This document shows, in pieces, positions 40,956-50,495 of a DNA stretch of 64,000 nucleotides (position 1 is its first letter; each line of letters starts with the position of its first letter). Under the pieces are notes generated by a model that was not told where the DNA came from, ran no database searches, and was given only the letters and a program-made list of their open reading frames with translations. The translations under genes were made by a program, and so were the position numbers. The stretch covers positions 80,192-144,191 of the forward strand of contig JAZRYR010000011.1 of assembly GCA_045600845.1 (NCBI GenBank), given 5' to 3'. This DNA is from RGIG5612 sp045600845. GTDB taxonomy: Bacteria; Bacillota; Clostridia; Lachnospirales; Lachnospiraceae.

Positions 40956-42723
40956 AGGTGGAGGAAGACATGAGAAGGCTGATTTCAAATACTTAAAGCC
41001 TTTGATTAAATATTTAGGAAACAATAAGGTTCCACTGTTGTTTGCAATCCTGTTCTCAATTTGCGGAACTATTTTCACAATTATCGGACCTAGATTCACA
41101 AGCCAGATTGCAGACCTTATTTCTGCAGGATTTACCGGGGACATTGATTTAGCAAAAATTACAAAAATCGGTATCATGCTGGTATGTTTCTACATTACCG
41201 CATGGATCCTGTCTTATTTCCAGGCATACCTGATGAACATCGTTACACAGAGAACATCCTTTGGCCTGAGAGATCAGATCAGTAGAAAAATTAACGTGCT
41301 GCCACTGAAATTCTTCGACAGCAACTTAATCGGTGATATCCTTTCCAGAATCGTAAACGATGTCGATTCTATTGCGAACACGATGCACCAGAGTGTAGGT
41401 AACCTGTTCCACGCAGGAACACAGTTTATCGGTTGCTTAATTTTAATGTTTGTTACAAACCCGATTCTGACATTAGTTGCTTTAGCATCTGCAGTTCTTG
41501 GTTTTGTACTGATGATTCTGCTGACCAGATTCTCCCAGAAATACTTCTCCCGTATGCAGAAGGAACTTGGTGCATTAAATGGTCATGATGAAGAAATCTA
41601 TGCTGGACATAACGTAGTTAAGGCTTATAACGCAGAAGAGTATGAAGGCCACAGATTTGACGAGATCAATGCTCGTTTCAAATATGTAAACTTCAGAGCT
41701 CATTTCTTCGGTGGCATCATGCAGCCTATCATGGGATTTGCAGGAAACTTAGGTTATGTTGCAGTATGTATCGTAGGTGCAGCTATGGTTGCCAGCGGAC
41801 AGATTACTTTCGGTGTTGTTGTTGCATTTATGATCTACATCAGAATGTTCTCACAGCCACTGCAGCAGTTTGGCCAGGTATTCACACAGCTTCAGAGCTG
41901 CGCAGCTGCTTCTAAGCGTGTATTTGCCTTCTTAGAAGAAACAGAACTTGAATATGATGCAGATAAGCCAAGACTGATTCCAGAAGGAACAGCAAAAGGC
42001 GATATCGAATTCCGTAATGTTAAGTTCGGCTATAACGAAGACAAGATCATTATCAAGAACTTCTCCGCAAAAGCAGAAGCCGGCAAGAAGGTTGCTATCG
42101 TTGGACCTACCGGTGCTGGTAAGACTACGATGGTTAACTTGCTGATGAGATTCTACGAGACCAACGAAGGCTCCATCTTTATTGATGGTCACGACACAAA
42201 GGAAATGAGCCGTGCAGAGGTTCACTCCTTATTTGGAATGGTTCTTCAGGATACATGGTTATTTGAAGGCACATTCAAAGACAATATTAAATACAATATT
42301 GATGCAACAGATGAACAGATTGAGAAAGCAGCGAAGATGGCTGGTATCCACCACTTCATCATGACAATGCCTCAGGGCTATGATACGATTCTGGATGAAG
42401 AAGCAAACGTTTCTGCTGGCCAGAAGCAGTTAATTACCATTGCCCGGGCCATGGTTGCAGACGCTCCGTTCCTGATTTTAGACGAAGCTACTTCATCTGT
42501 TGATACTCGTACAGAGCAGTTAATTCAGGACGCTATGGACCGCTTAATGGCTGGACGTACCTCCTTCATTATTGCTCATAGACTTTCAACAATTAAGAAC
42601 GCGGATCTTATTCTGGTTATGAAAGAAGGCGACATTATCGAGCAGGGTAGCCACGATGAACTGATTGCTCTTGGTGGATTCTATGCAGATCTGTACAACA
42701 GCCAGTTTGATCAGATTGACTAA
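40948..42723 (+). CDS. ABC exporter half-transporter, catalytic-site subunit
   Basis: From ATG 40948 (GAGGAGG 9 bases upstream) the product has 591 residues. Six membrane helices are followed by an ATPase with Walker A GPTGAGKTTM, signature VSAGQKQ and a normal Walker B LILDEATSSVD with the catalytic Glu. Together with the upstream subunit it should form one exporter with one weak and one active ATP site. The N-terminus begins with a short Arg/Gly-rich tail. The gene is followed at 35 bases by aroDK, with no clear terminator between. Confidence 0.9.
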   Translation: MRRGGGRHEKADFKYLKPLIKYLGNNKVPLLFAILFSICGTIFTIIGPRFTSQIADLISAGFTGDIDLAKITKIGIMLVCFYITAWILSYFQAYLMNIVTQRTSFGLRDQISRKINVLPLKFFDSNLIGDILSRIVNDVDSIANTMHQSVGNLFHAGTQFIGCLILMFVTNPILTLVALASAVLGFVLMILLTRFSQKYFSRMQKELGALNGHDEEIYAGHNVVKAYNAEEYEGHRFDEINARFKYVNFRAHFFGGIMQPIMGFAGNLGYVAVCIVGAAMVASGQITFGVVVAFMIYIRMFSQPLQQFGQVFTQLQSCAAASKRVFAFLEETELEYDADKPRLIPEGTAKGDIEFRNVKFGYNEDKIIIKNFSAKAEAGKKVAIVGPTGAGKTTMVNLLMRFYETNEGSIFIDGHDTKEMSRAEVHSLFGMVLQDTWLFEGTFKDNIKYNIDATDEQIEKAAKMAGIHHFIMTMPQGYDTILDEEANVSAGQKQLITIARAMVADAPFLILDEATSSVDTRTEQLIQDAMDRLMAGRTSFIIAHRLSTIKNADLILVMKEGDIIEQGSHDELIALGGFYADLYNSQFDQID

Positions 42724-42758
42724 TGTAATGCTTACATCCGTTTGTTCGGAGTATAGAC

Positions 42759-44024
42759 ATGGGAAAAGTTATTAAGGTTAAAAATGTAGATATCGGACAA
42801 GGAAAACCAAAAATCTGCGCTATCGTCATCGGCGATAGCGCAGATGAAATTATTTCTTTAGCGCAGGAGGCCAACGAGAATAACTGCGATATGGTGGAAT
42901 TCCGTGCGGATTATTTTGAGGGCATTCTGGATTTGGACTCTGCAAAAGAAATTGCTTCCAAAGTCAGAAATACCTGTAAAAAGCCGATTATCTTTACCTG
43001 CAGAAGGAAAGAAGAAGGCGGCAAGAGAGAAATCTCTCTGGAGTACTACAAAAAACTCTTAAAGATGGTTTCCATGTGTTATTATGCAGAGCTGATTGAT
43101 GTAGAAGCTTCTGCCATCGGAGATGATCGGAACTTCGTGGAAGAATTAAAAGATAATGGATCTTATGTCATTATCTCAAAACATGATTTCAACAAGACCC
43201 CAAGTTTTGAAGAGATTATTGAGAACTTTTACGAGATGAGAGATATGGGCGCGGATATCGTAAAAACCGCCTATATGCCGAATAACAAGAGAGATGTATT
43301 AAATCTTATTAATGCATCCGTCAATATGACAAATGAATATGATTTCTGTCCACTTGTTGCTATTTCCATGGGGCACTTGGGAGTGGTAACCAGAATCATC
43401 GGAGAATTTACAGAAAGTGCCATTACTTTCTGCTCCATGTCAAAAAGCTCGGCTCCGGGACAGATTCCGGTTGAACAGTTAGAAAGCGTGCTGGAAATCA
43501 TCCACACAAATTATAAAAAAGTATTTCTTATTGGCTTTATGGGCACCGGGAAAACAACTGTTGCGAATGCTCTTGCAAATAAGTATGGATTAAAGAAAAT
43601 TGATCTGGATGCTTATATTGAACAGAAAGAAAATATGAGCATTTTCGATATTTTCGAAACTCAGTCCGAGGAAGTATTCCGGGATAAAGAAACAAAACAT
43701 TTAAGACATGTTCTGAGAAAAGATTATCAAGTTATTTCTCTGGGGGGAGGCATTATTCTCCGAAAAGAGAACATTGATATGATAAAAGAAAAAGGAGAAA
43801 TTGTTTTATTGACCGCTTCTCCGGAAACCATTGAAGAACGGGTCAGAAATGATAAGACGCGTCCTCTCCTGGGAGAAAACTTTGATCTGGAATATGTGAA
43901 ACAGCTGATGAGCAGCAGGGAAGAAGCATATCATCAGGTAGCAGACGTAATTATTGATACAGACAATAAATCAATCGACCAAATTTGCAAGGAAATAGTT
44001 GAAAGTTTGGGATTTTTAAATTAA
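42759..44024 (+). CDS. Bifunctional 3-dehydroquinate dehydratase (type I)/shikimate kinase
   Basis: The 421-residue protein is a fusion. Residues about 18-250 are type I dehydroquinate dehydratase: MVEFRADYF, IISKHDFN with the catalytic His, DIVKTAYMP with the Schiff-base Lys, and SMGHLGVVTR, then SSAPGQIP. Residues about 255-421 are shikimate kinase: IGFMGTGKTTVANALA (Walker A), KIDLDAYIE, and SLGGGIILR. The two steps sit on either side of the AroE reaction, whose gene is at 38153. Fusion would keep intermediates close. A 13-bp palindrome lies in the start region (42813-42845). efp follows 69 bases later. Confidence 0.9.
   Translation: MGKVIKVKNVDIGQGKPKICAIVIGDSADEIISLAQEANENNCDMVEFRADYFEGILDLDSAKEIASKVRNTCKKPIIFTCRRKEEGGKREISLEYYKKLLKMVSMCYYAELIDVEASAIGDDRNFVEELKDNGSYVIISKHDFNKTPSFEEIIENFYEMRDMGADIVKTAYMPNNKRDVLNLINASVNMTNEYDFCPLVAISMGHLGVVTRIIGEFTESAITFCSMSKSSAPGQIPVEQLESVLEIIHTNYKKVFLIGFMGTGKTTVANALANKYGLKKIDLDAYIEQKENMSIFDIFETQSEEVFRDKETKHLRHVLRKDYQVISLGGGIILRKENIDMIKEKGEIVLLTASPETIEERVRNDKTRPLLGENFDLEYVKQLMSSREEAYHQVADVIIDTDNKSIDQICKEIVESLGFLN
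42813..42845. repeat. 13-bp perfect palindrome inside the aroD-aroK reading frame
   Basis: ATCTGCGCTATCG (42813-42825) and CGATAGCGCAGAT (42833-42845) pair exactly around seven bases, 54 bases into the gene. It encodes ordinary-looking residues (ICAIVIGDSAD). In mRNA it would make a stable hairpin near the start, possibly slowing translation or serving as a protein site. Confidence 0.7.
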
Positions 44025-44093
44025 AATAACTTAGTTGAGTATTAAAAAGAACAAGAAATACTGACGTGAAGAGTTAATTAAGGAGGAACTATT

Positions 44094-44660
44094 ATGGGCG
44101 ACGTTGTACAAGCTGGCAAAATAAAAAACGGCCTTACCGTAGAAATTGAGGGAGACGTTTATCAGATTATTGAGTTCCAGCATGTAAAACCAGGTAAAGG
44201 TGCTGCATTTGTCAGAACCAAAATTAAAAACATCATTTCCGGTGGTGTAGTAGAAAGAACTTTCCGACCTACAGATACTTTTGATACAGCACATATTGAC
44301 AGAGTAGAAATGCAGTATCTCTATGATGATGGAGATATGTATAATTATATGGACAATGAATCCTATGAGCAGATTCAGGTTAGCCATGAAGACGCTGGCG
44401 ATTCCATGAAATTCGTTAAAGAAAACGAAATGGTTAAAGTTTGCTCCTACAAAGGAAAAGTATTCTCAATTGAGCCTCCAACAGCTGTTGAACTTCAGGT
44501 AACAGAAACAGAACCTGGATTCAAAGGTAATACAGCTACTGGCGCTACAAAACCTGCAATCGTTGAGACTGGCGCTCAGATCATGGTTCCGTTGTTCATT
44601 GAACAGGGCGAAATGATTAAAGTAGATACCCGTACCGGTGAATACTTATCAAGAGCTTAA
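44094..44660 (+). CDS. efp: Elongation factor P
   Basis: The 188-residue protein is EF-P, with the loop HVKPGKGAAFVRTK carrying the Lys at the tip that meets the peptidyl-transferase centre, the OB-domain signature, and the ending EYLSRA. EF-P relieves stalling at proline runs. The usual modification enzymes (EpmA-like) are not in the window; the PGKGAAF loop is the plain Lys type. AAGGAGG precedes the ATG. It probably forms the end of the aroDK unit. Confidence 0.96.
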   Translation: MGDVVQAGKIKNGLTVEIEGDVYQIIEFQHVKPGKGAAFVRTKIKNIISGGVVERTFRPTDTFDTAHIDRVEMQYLYDDGDMYNYMDNESYEQIQVSHEDAGDSMKFVKENEMVKVCSYKGKVFSIEPPTAVELQVTETEPGFKGNTATGATKPAIVETGAQIMVPLFIEQGEMIKVDTRTGEYLSRA

Positions 44661-44701
44661 TCAATTAAAAAAGATTTAATATTGTAAACGTTTGACTGCA
44701 A

Positions 44702-44742
44702 AAATCCTGTAGGGTAATATAATCTTACAGGATTTCTTTTTG
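44702..44742 (+). terminator. Terminator after efp
   Basis: AAATCCTGTA and TACAGGATTT form a 10-bp stem with a 14-base loop, followed by CTTTTTG. A second small hairpin, GTATCTCG/CGAGATAC, follows at 44742-44759. Confidence 0.75.
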
Positions 44743-44823
44743 TATCTCGTTCGAGATACGAAAATCCCTTATTTGAAAACAATTTAATATAAATGCCGAG
44801 AAAAGGCGGAAAGGATGGTGTAT

Positions 44824-45741
44824 ATGGAATATACTTTTTTTAAGGATTCTGTAATTGAACACCTGAAAGAAAAGGTGTCAAAAGGAAAGGAGGTGAATGT
44901 AAAAAAGATACTGAAGAATAATGATCTGGAACTGGATGCGTTGACGATTGATGATGATTCCTCAAATCTGGTGCCGACCTTATACTTGAATTATCTTTAT
45001 GAAGAGTACGAAAATGGTGCGACGATTGACGAAATCGTGGAGGAAGTTTTGTTTATTTCCACAACTTATTCAAAGAACAAGAACATAGACTATGAAGCTT
45101 TGGAAGATTATGACAGGGCGAGGAAGCATCTGGCATGTAAGCTGATTAATAGTGAAAAAAACCGGAAACTGTTATTGAATATGCCGTATAAATCTTTTTT
45201 AGACCTGGCAATTGTTGTGTATTATCTTTTGGAGGAAAACGATGGTGATTTTTCTACGGTAATGATCAACTATGATTGCCTGAAAAAATGGGGGATTTCG
45301 GAAGAAAAACTGATAGAGGAAGCGATGGAAAATACAAAAAATCTTTTGGGAGAATATGTTTCACCTTTATCCTCTGTCTTATGGGATATGTACAATCAAA
45401 GGCCTGGCGATTGTCTCCTGGAAGATGAAATGATGGAGCTTATGGTGAAAGAAGAGCAGATGCCCATGTTTGTTGTGTCGAATAAACCAAGAGTAAATGG
45501 GGCGGTCAACATGCTGAATCTGAGATTTATGAAAAAGCTGGCAGACGCGGTGGACTCGGATTTATATATTATTCCATCAACGGTTCATGAAATCATTCTG
45601 GTTCCGGCAAAGCCAGATGTTTCCCGAGAAGAACTGGACCAGATTATCCATACTATCAATAAAGAGGAGATCAAACCTCAGGATGTCCTTTCGGACCATT
45701 CTTATTTCTATCGCAGAGATCTGAACAAAATCACCTTATAA
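44824..45741 (+). CDS. DUF5688 family protein
   Basis: The protein has 305 residues from ATG 44824 (AAAGGA 8 bases upstream; an earlier ATG at 44815 is in the ribosome-binding site itself). It is an intracellular acidic protein with no membrane segment or signal. The pattern LVPTLYLNYLYEEYENGATIDEIV, MPYKSFLDLAIVVYYLLEE and the C-terminal LYIIPSTVHEIILVPA is that of DUF5688, a family common in Lachnospiraceae and of unknown function. The C-terminal YIIPSSxHE-type segment is the most conserved part. It converges on the tRNA-Arg gene. Confidence 0.75.
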   Translation: MEYTFFKDSVIEHLKEKVSKGKEVNVKKILKNNDLELDALTIDDDSSNLVPTLYLNYLYEEYENGATIDEIVEEVLFISTTYSKNKNIDYEALEDYDRARKHLACKLINSEKNRKLLLNMPYKSFLDLAIVVYYLLEENDGDFSTVMINYDCLKKWGISEEKLIEEAMENTKNLLGEYVSPLSSVLWDMYNQRPGDCLLEDEMMELMVKEEQMPMFVVSNKPRVNGAVNMLNLRFMKKLADAVDSDLYIIPSTVHEIILVPAKPDVSREELDQIIHTINKEEIKPQDVLSDHSYFYRRDLNKITL

Positions 45742-45747
45742 AAAAAA

Positions 45748-45819
45748 TACACCCAGGCGGAATCGAACCGCCATTTCAGGCTCCGGAGGCCTGCGCTCGA
45801 TCCATTGAGCTATGAGTGC
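45748..45819 (-). tRNA. tRNA-Arg (anticodon CCG)
   Basis: On the minus strand a 72-base cloverleaf is present: acceptor GCACTCA/TGGGTGT, D-stem GCTC/GAGC, anticodon stem CAGGC/GCCTG with loop CTCCGGA (anticodon CCG), and T-arm GGCGG-TTCGATT-CCGCC. The discriminator is A and CCA is not encoded. The 3' flank is a T run that can end transcription. It reads the rare codon CGG. Confidence 0.95.
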
Positions 45820-45909
45820 ATATATTAGAATTATAACATATCAATTCTTTTTTTTCAAAAGAATTGTATAAAAACATATATATTTTCCAATTATCAAATG
45901 TATTTTTTA

Positions 45910-45938
45910 TTGTACAATCCAAATTGAAATGCTATAAT
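45910..45938 (+). promoter_or_regulatory. nifJ: Promoter of nifJ
   Basis: TTGTAC and TATAAT are separated by 17 bases, 72 bases before the nifJ start codon. Confidence 0.7.
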
Positions 45939-46009
45939 TTTTGATGGAAAATTTTAGAAAAAATTAAGCACTTTTTCTTGCAAATCGTTTCATCGGAGGG
46001 GATAGCATT

Positions 46010-49000
46010 ATGACGAGAAAAATGAAGACGATGGATGGTAATACGGCAGCTGCTCATGTTTCTTATGCTTATTCAGAAGTTGCAGCAATTTACCCGATTA
46101 CCCCATCTTCCGTTATGGCAGAATTGGCCGATAAATGGGCAACAGAAGGACTGAAAAATATATTTGGACGAGAAGTCGCTGTTACGGAAATGCAGTCCGA
46201 AGCAGGCGCTGCAGGCGCTGTACATGGTTCTTTAGCTGCAGGCGCACTGACTACTACGTTTACCGCATCTCAGGGATTGCTTTTGATGATTCCTAATATG
46301 TACAAAATAGCAGGCGAACAGCTTCCGGCAGTTATTGATGTATCCGCCAGAACGCTTGCAACGCATGCGCTTTCTATTTTTGGCGATCATTCGGATATTT
46401 ATGCATGCCGTCAGACTGGTTTTGCTTTTTTATGTTCCAGTAGTGTACAGGAGGTTATGGACTTAACTCCCATTGCACATTGCGCAGCGATTAAAGGAAG
46501 AGTTCCTTTTGTCAATTTCTTTGACGGATTCCGCACCTCACATGAAATTCAGAAAATAGAAGTGTGGGATTATGAAGATTTAAAAGAAATGGTAGATGAG
46601 GAAGCGATTGAATGCTTCAAAGGCAGAAGTTTGAATCCATATCGAGGCGGACAGTCCGGCTCGGCACAGAATCCAGACATTTTCTTCCAGGTCAGAGAAG
46701 CCAGCAACAAAGCATACGAACAGCTTCCGGCAGTAGTCGAAGCATATATGAATAAAGTAAACGAAAAGATCGGAACGAATTACGGGCTTTTCAACTATTA
46801 CGGAGCAGAGGATGCAGAACATGTAATCATTGCCATGGGTTCGGTCTGCGAAACTATTGAAGAAACGGTCGATTACTTAAACGGCCTGGGTGGAAAATAC
46901 GGTGTTGTGAAAGTAAGACTATACCGTCCTTTCAGCGCTGCACATTTGGTTTCGTGCATTCCGGATTCGGTAAAACAGATTTCTGTTCTTGACCGGACGA
47001 AAGAACCTGGAAGCATAGGAGAGCCGTTATACATGGATGTTGTGGCTGCTTTAAGAGGCTCCAAATTCCATAACACTCCGGTTTTCTCCGGAAGATATGG
47101 ATTGTCTTCCAAAGATACGAATTCCGCCCATATCATCGCAGTATTTAAGAATACGGAAAAAGAGAGATTTACGGTAGGTATTGTAGACGACGTAACAAAT
47201 CTTTCTCTTGAAATCAAAGAAAAACCGGTTACGGTCCCAGATTCGGTTATCTGTTGCAAATTCTGGGGACTGGGTTCCGATGGTACTGTTGGAGCCAATA
47301 AGAACTCCATCAAGATCATTGGCGATAACACCGATCGATATGCACAGGCTTATTTTGATTATGATTCAAAGAAGTCCGGTGGCGTTACCGTATCTCATCT
47401 GAGATTTGGTAAAACGAAAATCAAATCCACCTACCTGATCGATCAGGCAGATTTCGTTGCTTGTCATAATCCATCTTATGTACGAAAATATAATATGGTT
47501 CAGGATCTGAAGGATGGAGGAACCTTCCTGTTGAATTGTTCCTGGGATGAGAATGCGCTTTCTGAAAATCTTCCTGGACAGGCAAAAAGATATATTGCAG
47601 AGCATAATATTAATTTATACACCATTGACGGATTCAAGATTGGAAAAGAAATCGGTTTAGGCGGCAAGATTAATACGGTTCTCCAGTCAGCTTTCTTTAA
47701 ACTTTCCGGAATCATTCCGGAAGAAGAAGCCCTCCGTCTGATGAAGGAAGCTGCAAAGAAGTCTTACGGACGTAAAGGCGAAGACATTGTTAATATGAAC
47801 TATGCCGCAATTGATGCCGGTGCCCAGCAGGCAGTTAAGGTGGAAATTCCGTTCGAGTGGAAGGATGCTGCAGATGAAATTCTTGGAACTGTTCATACGG
47901 AAGGATCAGATGCTGTTCTTAAGTTTGTAAATACCATCCAAACTCCGGTAAATGCCATGAACGGAAACAGCATTCCGGTTTCTGCCTTTATGGATTATGC
48001 AAATGGCTATACACCAGGAGGCACTTCGGCATATGAAAAGAGAGGAATTGCAGTGGATGTTCCTTGCTGGAATCCGGAGAACTGTATTCAGTGTAACCAG
48101 TGTGCGTATGTATGTCCTCATGCGGCAATCCGTCCGGTTATTCTGAACGAAGAAGAAATTGCTAATGCACCGGAAGGAATGAAAGCAAAAGATGCTACCG
48201 GTCTTACCGGATTTAAATTTGCAATGACCGTATCCGTTTTAGATTGTACCGGATGTGGATCTTGTGTAAATGTATGTCCTGGAAATAAAAAAGCGGAAAC
48301 TCTTGTACTGAAACCATTGGAAGACCAGTTTGGCGAACAAGCCGGATTTACTTACGGCTTAACCGTTTCCGATAAACCGGAGGTATTGGAGAAATTTAAA
48401 GAAACTTCCGTGAAGGGAAGCCAGTTTAAACAACCTTTACTTGAGTTCTCAGGCGCTTGTGCCGGCTGTGGGGAGACGCCATATGCAAAATTGGTTACAC
48501 AGTTATTCGGAGAACGGGCAATGATTGCCAATGCAACTGGATGCAGCTCTATCTGGGGAAATTCCTCACCATCGACTCCTTACACTTTAAGTAAGAAAGG
48601 CTTTGGACCGGCTTGGAGCAATTCGCTGTTTGAGGATGCTGCAGAATTCGGTTATGGAATGGTTCTTGCCAGCAATGCAATCCGGGTTGCTTTAAAGGAA
48701 AAAATCGAGAAAATCGTTATAGATGGAAAGAATGCAGATGTGGTCGAAGCTGGAAAAGCTTGGCTGGAGACTTTTGGAAGCGGGGCTTTAAATGGACCGG
48801 CTTCGGAAAAACTGATAGCAGCTCTCGAAGCCTGCGGATGTGAGAATTCGAAGGAAATTCTGAATCAAAAGGAGTACTTATCCAAGAAGAGTCAGTGGGT
48901 CTTCGGCGGTGATGGCTGGGGTTATGACATTGGCTTCGGCGGTCTGGATCATGTCATCGCAAGTGGAAAAGATGTTAATATATTAGTTTTTGATACCGAG

Positions 49001-49537
49001 GTATACTCAAATACCGGCGGACAATCCTCAAAAGCTACTCCTACCGGCGCTACGGCACAGTTTGCTGCAGGCGGTAAGGAAGTGAAGAAGAAAGATCTTG
49101 CCCAGATTGCCATGAGTTACGGCTATGTTTATGTAGCCCAGATCGCAATGGGAGCAGATATGAATCAGTGTATTAAGGCCTTTACGGAAGCAGAAAGCTA
49201 TCCGGGACCTTCTCTGATTATTGCATATGCACCATGTATCAACCATGGAATTAAAGGTGGAATGAGCACGGCACAGGCAGAAGAAAAACTGGCTGTAACC
49301 AGCGGATACTGGAATTTACTCCGGTACGACCCACGCCGGAAAGAGGAAGGCAAGAATCCTTTCATGCTCGACAGTAAAGAACCATCAACTGATTATGTGG
49401 ACTTCCTTCATAACGAGGTAAGATACAGCGCGTTGGAACTTCAGAATCCGGAAAAAGCAAAAGAATTATTTGCAAAATCGGAGCAAGAAGCAAAGAGCCG
49501 ATATGATTACCTTAAAAAACTGGAAAGCCTGAATTAA
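46010..49537 (+). CDS. nifJ: Pyruvate:ferredoxin (flavodoxin) oxidoreductase
   Basis: The 1175-residue single-chain enzyme has domains in the usual order: pyruvate-binding domain I (AYSEVAAIYPITPSSVM), domain II/III with GRYGLSSKDT and the gamma-type part, a two-cluster ferredoxin domain (CIQCNQCAYVCPHAAI and CTGCGSCVNVCPG), then the thiamine diphosphate domain (SGACAGCGETPYAKL, GDGWGYDIGFGG and NTGGQSSKATP). It splits pyruvate to acetyl-CoA, CO2 and reduced ferredoxin, feeding Pta-AckA (61163-63401) and the ferredoxin-using transhydrogenase (17827-22118). GGAGGGG stands before the ATG. It is a single-gene unit. Confidence 0.97.
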   Translation: MTRKMKTMDGNTAAAHVSYAYSEVAAIYPITPSSVMAELADKWATEGLKNIFGREVAVTEMQSEAGAAGAVHGSLAAGALTTTFTASQGLLLMIPNMYKIAGEQLPAVIDVSARTLATHALSIFGDHSDIYACRQTGFAFLCSSSVQEVMDLTPIAHCAAIKGRVPFVNFFDGFRTSHEIQKIEVWDYEDLKEMVDEEAIECFKGRSLNPYRGGQSGSAQNPDIFFQVREASNKAYEQLPAVVEAYMNKVNEKIGTNYGLFNYYGAEDAEHVIIAMGSVCETIEETVDYLNGLGGKYGVVKVRLYRPFSAAHLVSCIPDSVKQISVLDRTKEPGSIGEPLYMDVVAALRGSKFHNTPVFSGRYGLSSKDTNSAHIIAVFKNTEKERFTVGIVDDVTNLSLEIKEKPVTVPDSVICCKFWGLGSDGTVGANKNSIKIIGDNTDRYAQAYFDYDSKKSGGVTVSHLRFGKTKIKSTYLIDQADFVACHNPSYVRKYNMVQDLKDGGTFLLNCSWDENALSENLPGQAKRYIAEHNINLYTIDGFKIGKEIGLGGKINTVLQSAFFKLSGIIPEEEALRLMKEAAKKSYGRKGEDIVNMNYAAIDAGAQQAVKVEIPFEWKDAADEILGTVHTEGSDAVLKFVNTIQTPVNAMNGNSIPVSAFMDYANGYTPGGTSAYEKRGIAVDVPCWNPENCIQCNQCAYVCPHAAIRPVILNEEEIANAPEGMKAKDATGLTGFKFAMTVSVLDCTGCGSCVNVCPGNKKAETLVLKPLEDQFGEQAGFTYGLTVSDKPEVLEKFKETSVKGSQFKQPLLEFSGACAGCGETPYAKLVTQLFGERAMIANATGCSSIWGNSSPSTPYTLSKKGFGPAWSNSLFEDAAEFGYGMVLASNAIRVALKEKIEKIVIDGKNADVVEAGKAWLETFGSGALNGPASEKLIAALEACGCENSKEILNQKEYLSKKSQWVFGGDGWGYDIGFGGLDHVIASGKDVNILVFDTEVYSNTGGQSSKATPTGATAQFAAGGKEVKKKDLAQIAMSYGYVYVAQIAMGADMNQCIKAFTEAESYPGPSLIIAYAPCINHGIKGGMSTAQAEEKLAVTSGYWNLLRYDPRRKEEGKNPFMLDSKEPSTDYVDFLHNEVRYSALELQNPEKAKELFAKSEQEAKSRYDYLKKLESLN

Positions 49538-49564
49538 AGGAGAGAAAATCGGATTATTTGACGG

Positions 49565-49588
49565 ATGCCTGACATTAAGTCAGGCATT
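49565..49588 (+). terminator. Hairpin after nifJ
   Basis: ATGCCTGAC and GTCAGGCAT form a 9-bp perfect stem with a five-base loop 28 bases after the gene. The T run is short (TTCC), so termination may be partial. Confidence 0.6.
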
Positions 49589-49625
49589 CCTATGTTAATG
49601 AAAAGCATTTATTGGGCAACATTTT

Positions 49626-50495
49626 ATGAAAGTTTGGATCATCGTAATCGGAATATTGGTGATTTTGGCCGTAATGATAACCATCCGGGTCTGTTATGAA
49701 CTTCGGACTTTGCAGCGGACGGATTATATAATCCACACGGACAAAATACAAGAAGGCAAGCAGCTCCGTCTTGCTGTTATTTCTGATCTGCATAATCGCC
49801 AGTATGGAGAAAAAAACTGCCAGCTGATTGAGATGATCAAAGAGACAAAACCAGATTATATTCTGGCAGCAGGAGATCTGATTACGGCGTCGAACCGGAA
49901 AGAAATCCAGACGGTGATGAATCTGCTTACGGAATTATGCAAGGTTGCTCCGGTTTATTATTCTCCGGGCAACCATGAAAAAAGAATTGCAGAAGAGCCG
50001 AATGAATTTCCGGAAATGGCGACGGTTTTCCCAAAAAGTCTGGAACAGACACAAGTGAAATACCTGGATAATAAGAGCGTACTACTGGATGAACATACGG
50101 TCCTGTCTGGCCTGGATATTGATTTTGAATTTTATAAAAAACATCGTCCTCCGCGTTGCAGTGTTTCCGACATACAGAGAAATCTTGGGAATCCGGATCA
50201 AAGCAGCTATAATATTCTGATGGCGCATTCGCCAAAATTTTTTCCGGCTTATGCAGAAGCAGGGTATGATCTGGTTCTTTCCGGGCATTACCACGGCGGG
50301 GCAGTAAGGCTTCCGGGAATCGGAGGGGTCATTTCTCCGCAATTCGTACCGTTCCCGAAATACAGCAAAGGAAAGTATGTTTTGGAAAAAACCACAATGC
50401 TGGTATCTTCCGGTTGCGGTTCCCATAAAGTTAATTTAAGATTATTTAATAAACCGGAAGTGATGGTAGTAGAGATAAATGGACATTGCATTTAA
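49626..50495 (+). CDS. Membrane-anchored metallophosphoesterase
   Basis: The 289-residue protein has one N-terminal transmembrane helix (IIVIGILVILAVMITI) and a calcineurin-type metallophosphoesterase domain: ISDLHN, AGDLI, GNHE, MAHSP and SGHYHGG, the metal-binding Asp, Asn and His residues in the usual order. The active domain would lie outside the membrane, as in YkoQ/YaeI-like proteins that act on lipid or nucleotide phosphates. The 3' end overlaps scpA by 17 bases. No strong ribosome-binding site is visible before ATG 49626. Confidence 0.85.
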   Translation: MKVWIIVIGILVILAVMITIRVCYELRTLQRTDYIIHTDKIQEGKQLRLAVISDLHNRQYGEKNCQLIEMIKETKPDYILAAGDLITASNRKEIQTVMNLLTELCKVAPVYYSPGNHEKRIAEEPNEFPEMATVFPKSLEQTQVKYLDNKSVLLDEHTVLSGLDIDFEFYKKHRPPRCSVSDIQRNLGNPDQSSYNILMAHSPKFFPAYAEAGYDLVLSGHYHGGAVRLPGIGGVISPQFVPFPKYSKGKYVLEKTTMLVSSGCGSHKVNLRLFNKPEVMVVEINGHCI

